From Trichosphaerium sp. ATCC 40318 (taxonomy: Eukaryota > Discosea > Flabellinia > Trichosidae), in the NCBI GenBank assembly GCA_038496445.1, contig JALMLS010000010.1, positions 1 through 20,216 of the forward strand: a DNA stretch of 20,216 nucleotides, given 5' to 3'. Under the pieces are notes generated by a model. It saw only the letters and a program-made list of their open reading frames with translations. It had not been told where the DNA came from and did no database searches. Each line of letters begins with the position of its first letter. The first letter of the stretch is position 1. The position numbers and the translations under genes are program-made. Below are positions 18,983 to 20,216 of this stretch, one piece after another.

Positions 18983-20216
18983 ATGAAAGCTACAGTGTTC
19001 TTTTTGATAGCTCTCTCTACTTTTCTCTCTGTTACGCTCTCACAAGAAGATAATGCGTATGTAATTGCAAGCAGTACCATAGGGTTTGAAATACGATCAA
19101 TAGACGACGCATCAATCATACTGCAAAGTACGGACCACTTGAGTGTATAAAAACACCAAAATGCGTAATTCTGTCTGTATCAATGCGGACTAAACACCTT
19201 TAGCATGCGACAGCCCAGAACTCATTGATACAGCCGTTTCAATGTCTTATTTACCAGCAACGAATACGCTTTTTGTAAAAACAAATGGATTCCTGTTACA
19301 AGTTGATCCACGCACATGTGAAGTAAAGGTACAAACCCTGAGTCAATTGATAGCCTTATATTGTGTTTATACGTTTATTACCTCTTTAGCATTCTTGTAT
19401 TTCGGCGGGCTTTGGTCACATTGTCGTTGATAAGGAGACACAAATATTATATGGAGTGAGGGGAGTGTCGCCAACAATAAAAGCAGTTGCTCAGATTGAT
19501 CCTACGGATTGCTCTTTCGAATACTATTGTGAATTAGATTACACGCTTACTACTAGTGGATGTGCGTTATTTTTTTTTTTTTTTTCTCGAGAAAAAAGGG
19601 AAGGAAAAACTTTTCGGAGAAGAGTATGACGAACTAAAAATTTGGATTATCGTTTTTTTTTTTACAATCTATTCCACTTTGATTTTGTTGTTTGACTAAT
19701 CCAGTTGTACTTTAACAGTGGAGATAATAGGAGATACATTATACGTTGCTAACGTTGGGTCAATTGACATAGCGCCTTTAACAGGTCCTATGGCTTGTGT
19801 TACTAATCAAACAATTATAGACGAAGATATAGACCCAAGAGGTACATAGTTTTTATATTCAAGATAGTGTTGTTTACATAGTTGTCTAGATATTACTGCA
19901 GTATCAAATAACACAATCATTGGTATGGAGTTTAATACATATATCTCTTTGGATATTGGAACATCAACAATAACTGATTTAATAACAACGCTTCCTGTGC
20001 GACGTCCGGGAGGCTTTTCTTCCCTGGTTTTTGAAGGAACTTTGCCACCTCCAAATAATACATTACCTCCTGTTGCTCCGATAATACCAACACTCCCACC
20101 TACAATAGCTCCACAAGGAGGTGTGATTGATACTCTAATTGTGCAAAGCGGTAATATATTTCAATATCGGTTAATTTCAAACATATCCGTTGTTGTAGGA
20201 TGTACGAATGTCATTT
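18983..20216 (+). CDS. Secreted protein with signal peptide and Pro-rich linker, propeller-like repeats; cut by window end
   Basis: Exons: 18983-19142, 19204-19328, 19390-19561, 19719-19841 and 19890 to beyond 20216. All phases agree, giving about 302 residues so far. The N-terminus MKATVFFLIALSTFLSVTLS is a typical cleavable signal peptide, so the protein is exported or enters the endomembrane system. The next part resembles beta-propeller blades (LPATNTLFVKTNGFLLQVDP; GHIVVDKETQILYGV; EIIGDTLYVANVGSIDIAP), with Cys residues probably in disulfides (TCDSP, RTCEVK, DCSFEYYC). A linker with PPPNNTLPPVAP and TLPPTIAPQ leads to a second segment that runs off the window. I do not recognise the family. 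A cell-surface or extracellular role is inferred. Confidence 0.75.

Overview
The window is nuclear DNA from an intron-rich, AT-rich eukaryotic microbe. Genes are cut into many short exons by GT-AG introns, often with a GTACGT donor. Eukaryote-only housekeeping genes are present (ERB1/BOP1), and there are no bacterial-style operons or ribosome binding sites. A fungus, oomycete, other stramenopile or similar protist all fit, and I cannot choose between them.

About 0.33-6.09 kb holds a DNA transposon bounded by a perfect 24-bp terminal inverted repeat (333-356 and 6064-6087). It carries two divergent spliced genes. On the minus strand (441-2844) is a transposase-like protein of about 680+ residues, with Cys-rich N-terminal clusters, an RNase H-like core with the signatures MDGTDG, ADNCSREVKN and EHTHTDIDQ, a basic stretch, and a C-terminal Tudor-like domain. 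On the plus strand (about 3860-5200) is an unrecognised partner protein with a CxxC motif, a small beta-barrel-like segment, a nuclear localisation signal, a coiled coil and an acidic tail. Between them lie three tandem copies of a ~80-bp repeat and a CpG-rich block in an otherwise CpG-poor element. A 585-bp foldback repeat follows the second gene.

From 6.1 to 11.9 kb there is little convincing coding sequence. The stretch holds repeated CACGTG palindromes, a strong stem-loop at 7140-7219, and one 148-residue open frame (10359-10805) of unknown reality.

From 11.9 to 20.2 kb the region is gene-dense. ERB1/BOP1 (minus, 16 exons, 11898-15429) is a 60S ribosome assembly factor. It is divergent, across 488 bp, from a PEP carboxykinase (ATP)-like gene (plus, about 17 exons, 15918-18772) whose nucleotide-binding P-loop is missing. 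A secreted protein gene (plus, 18983 to the window end) with a signal peptide and a Pro-rich linker follows.

The transposon genes probably work together (catalysis plus a DNA- or protein-binding partner). The three host genes have no evident shared pathway.
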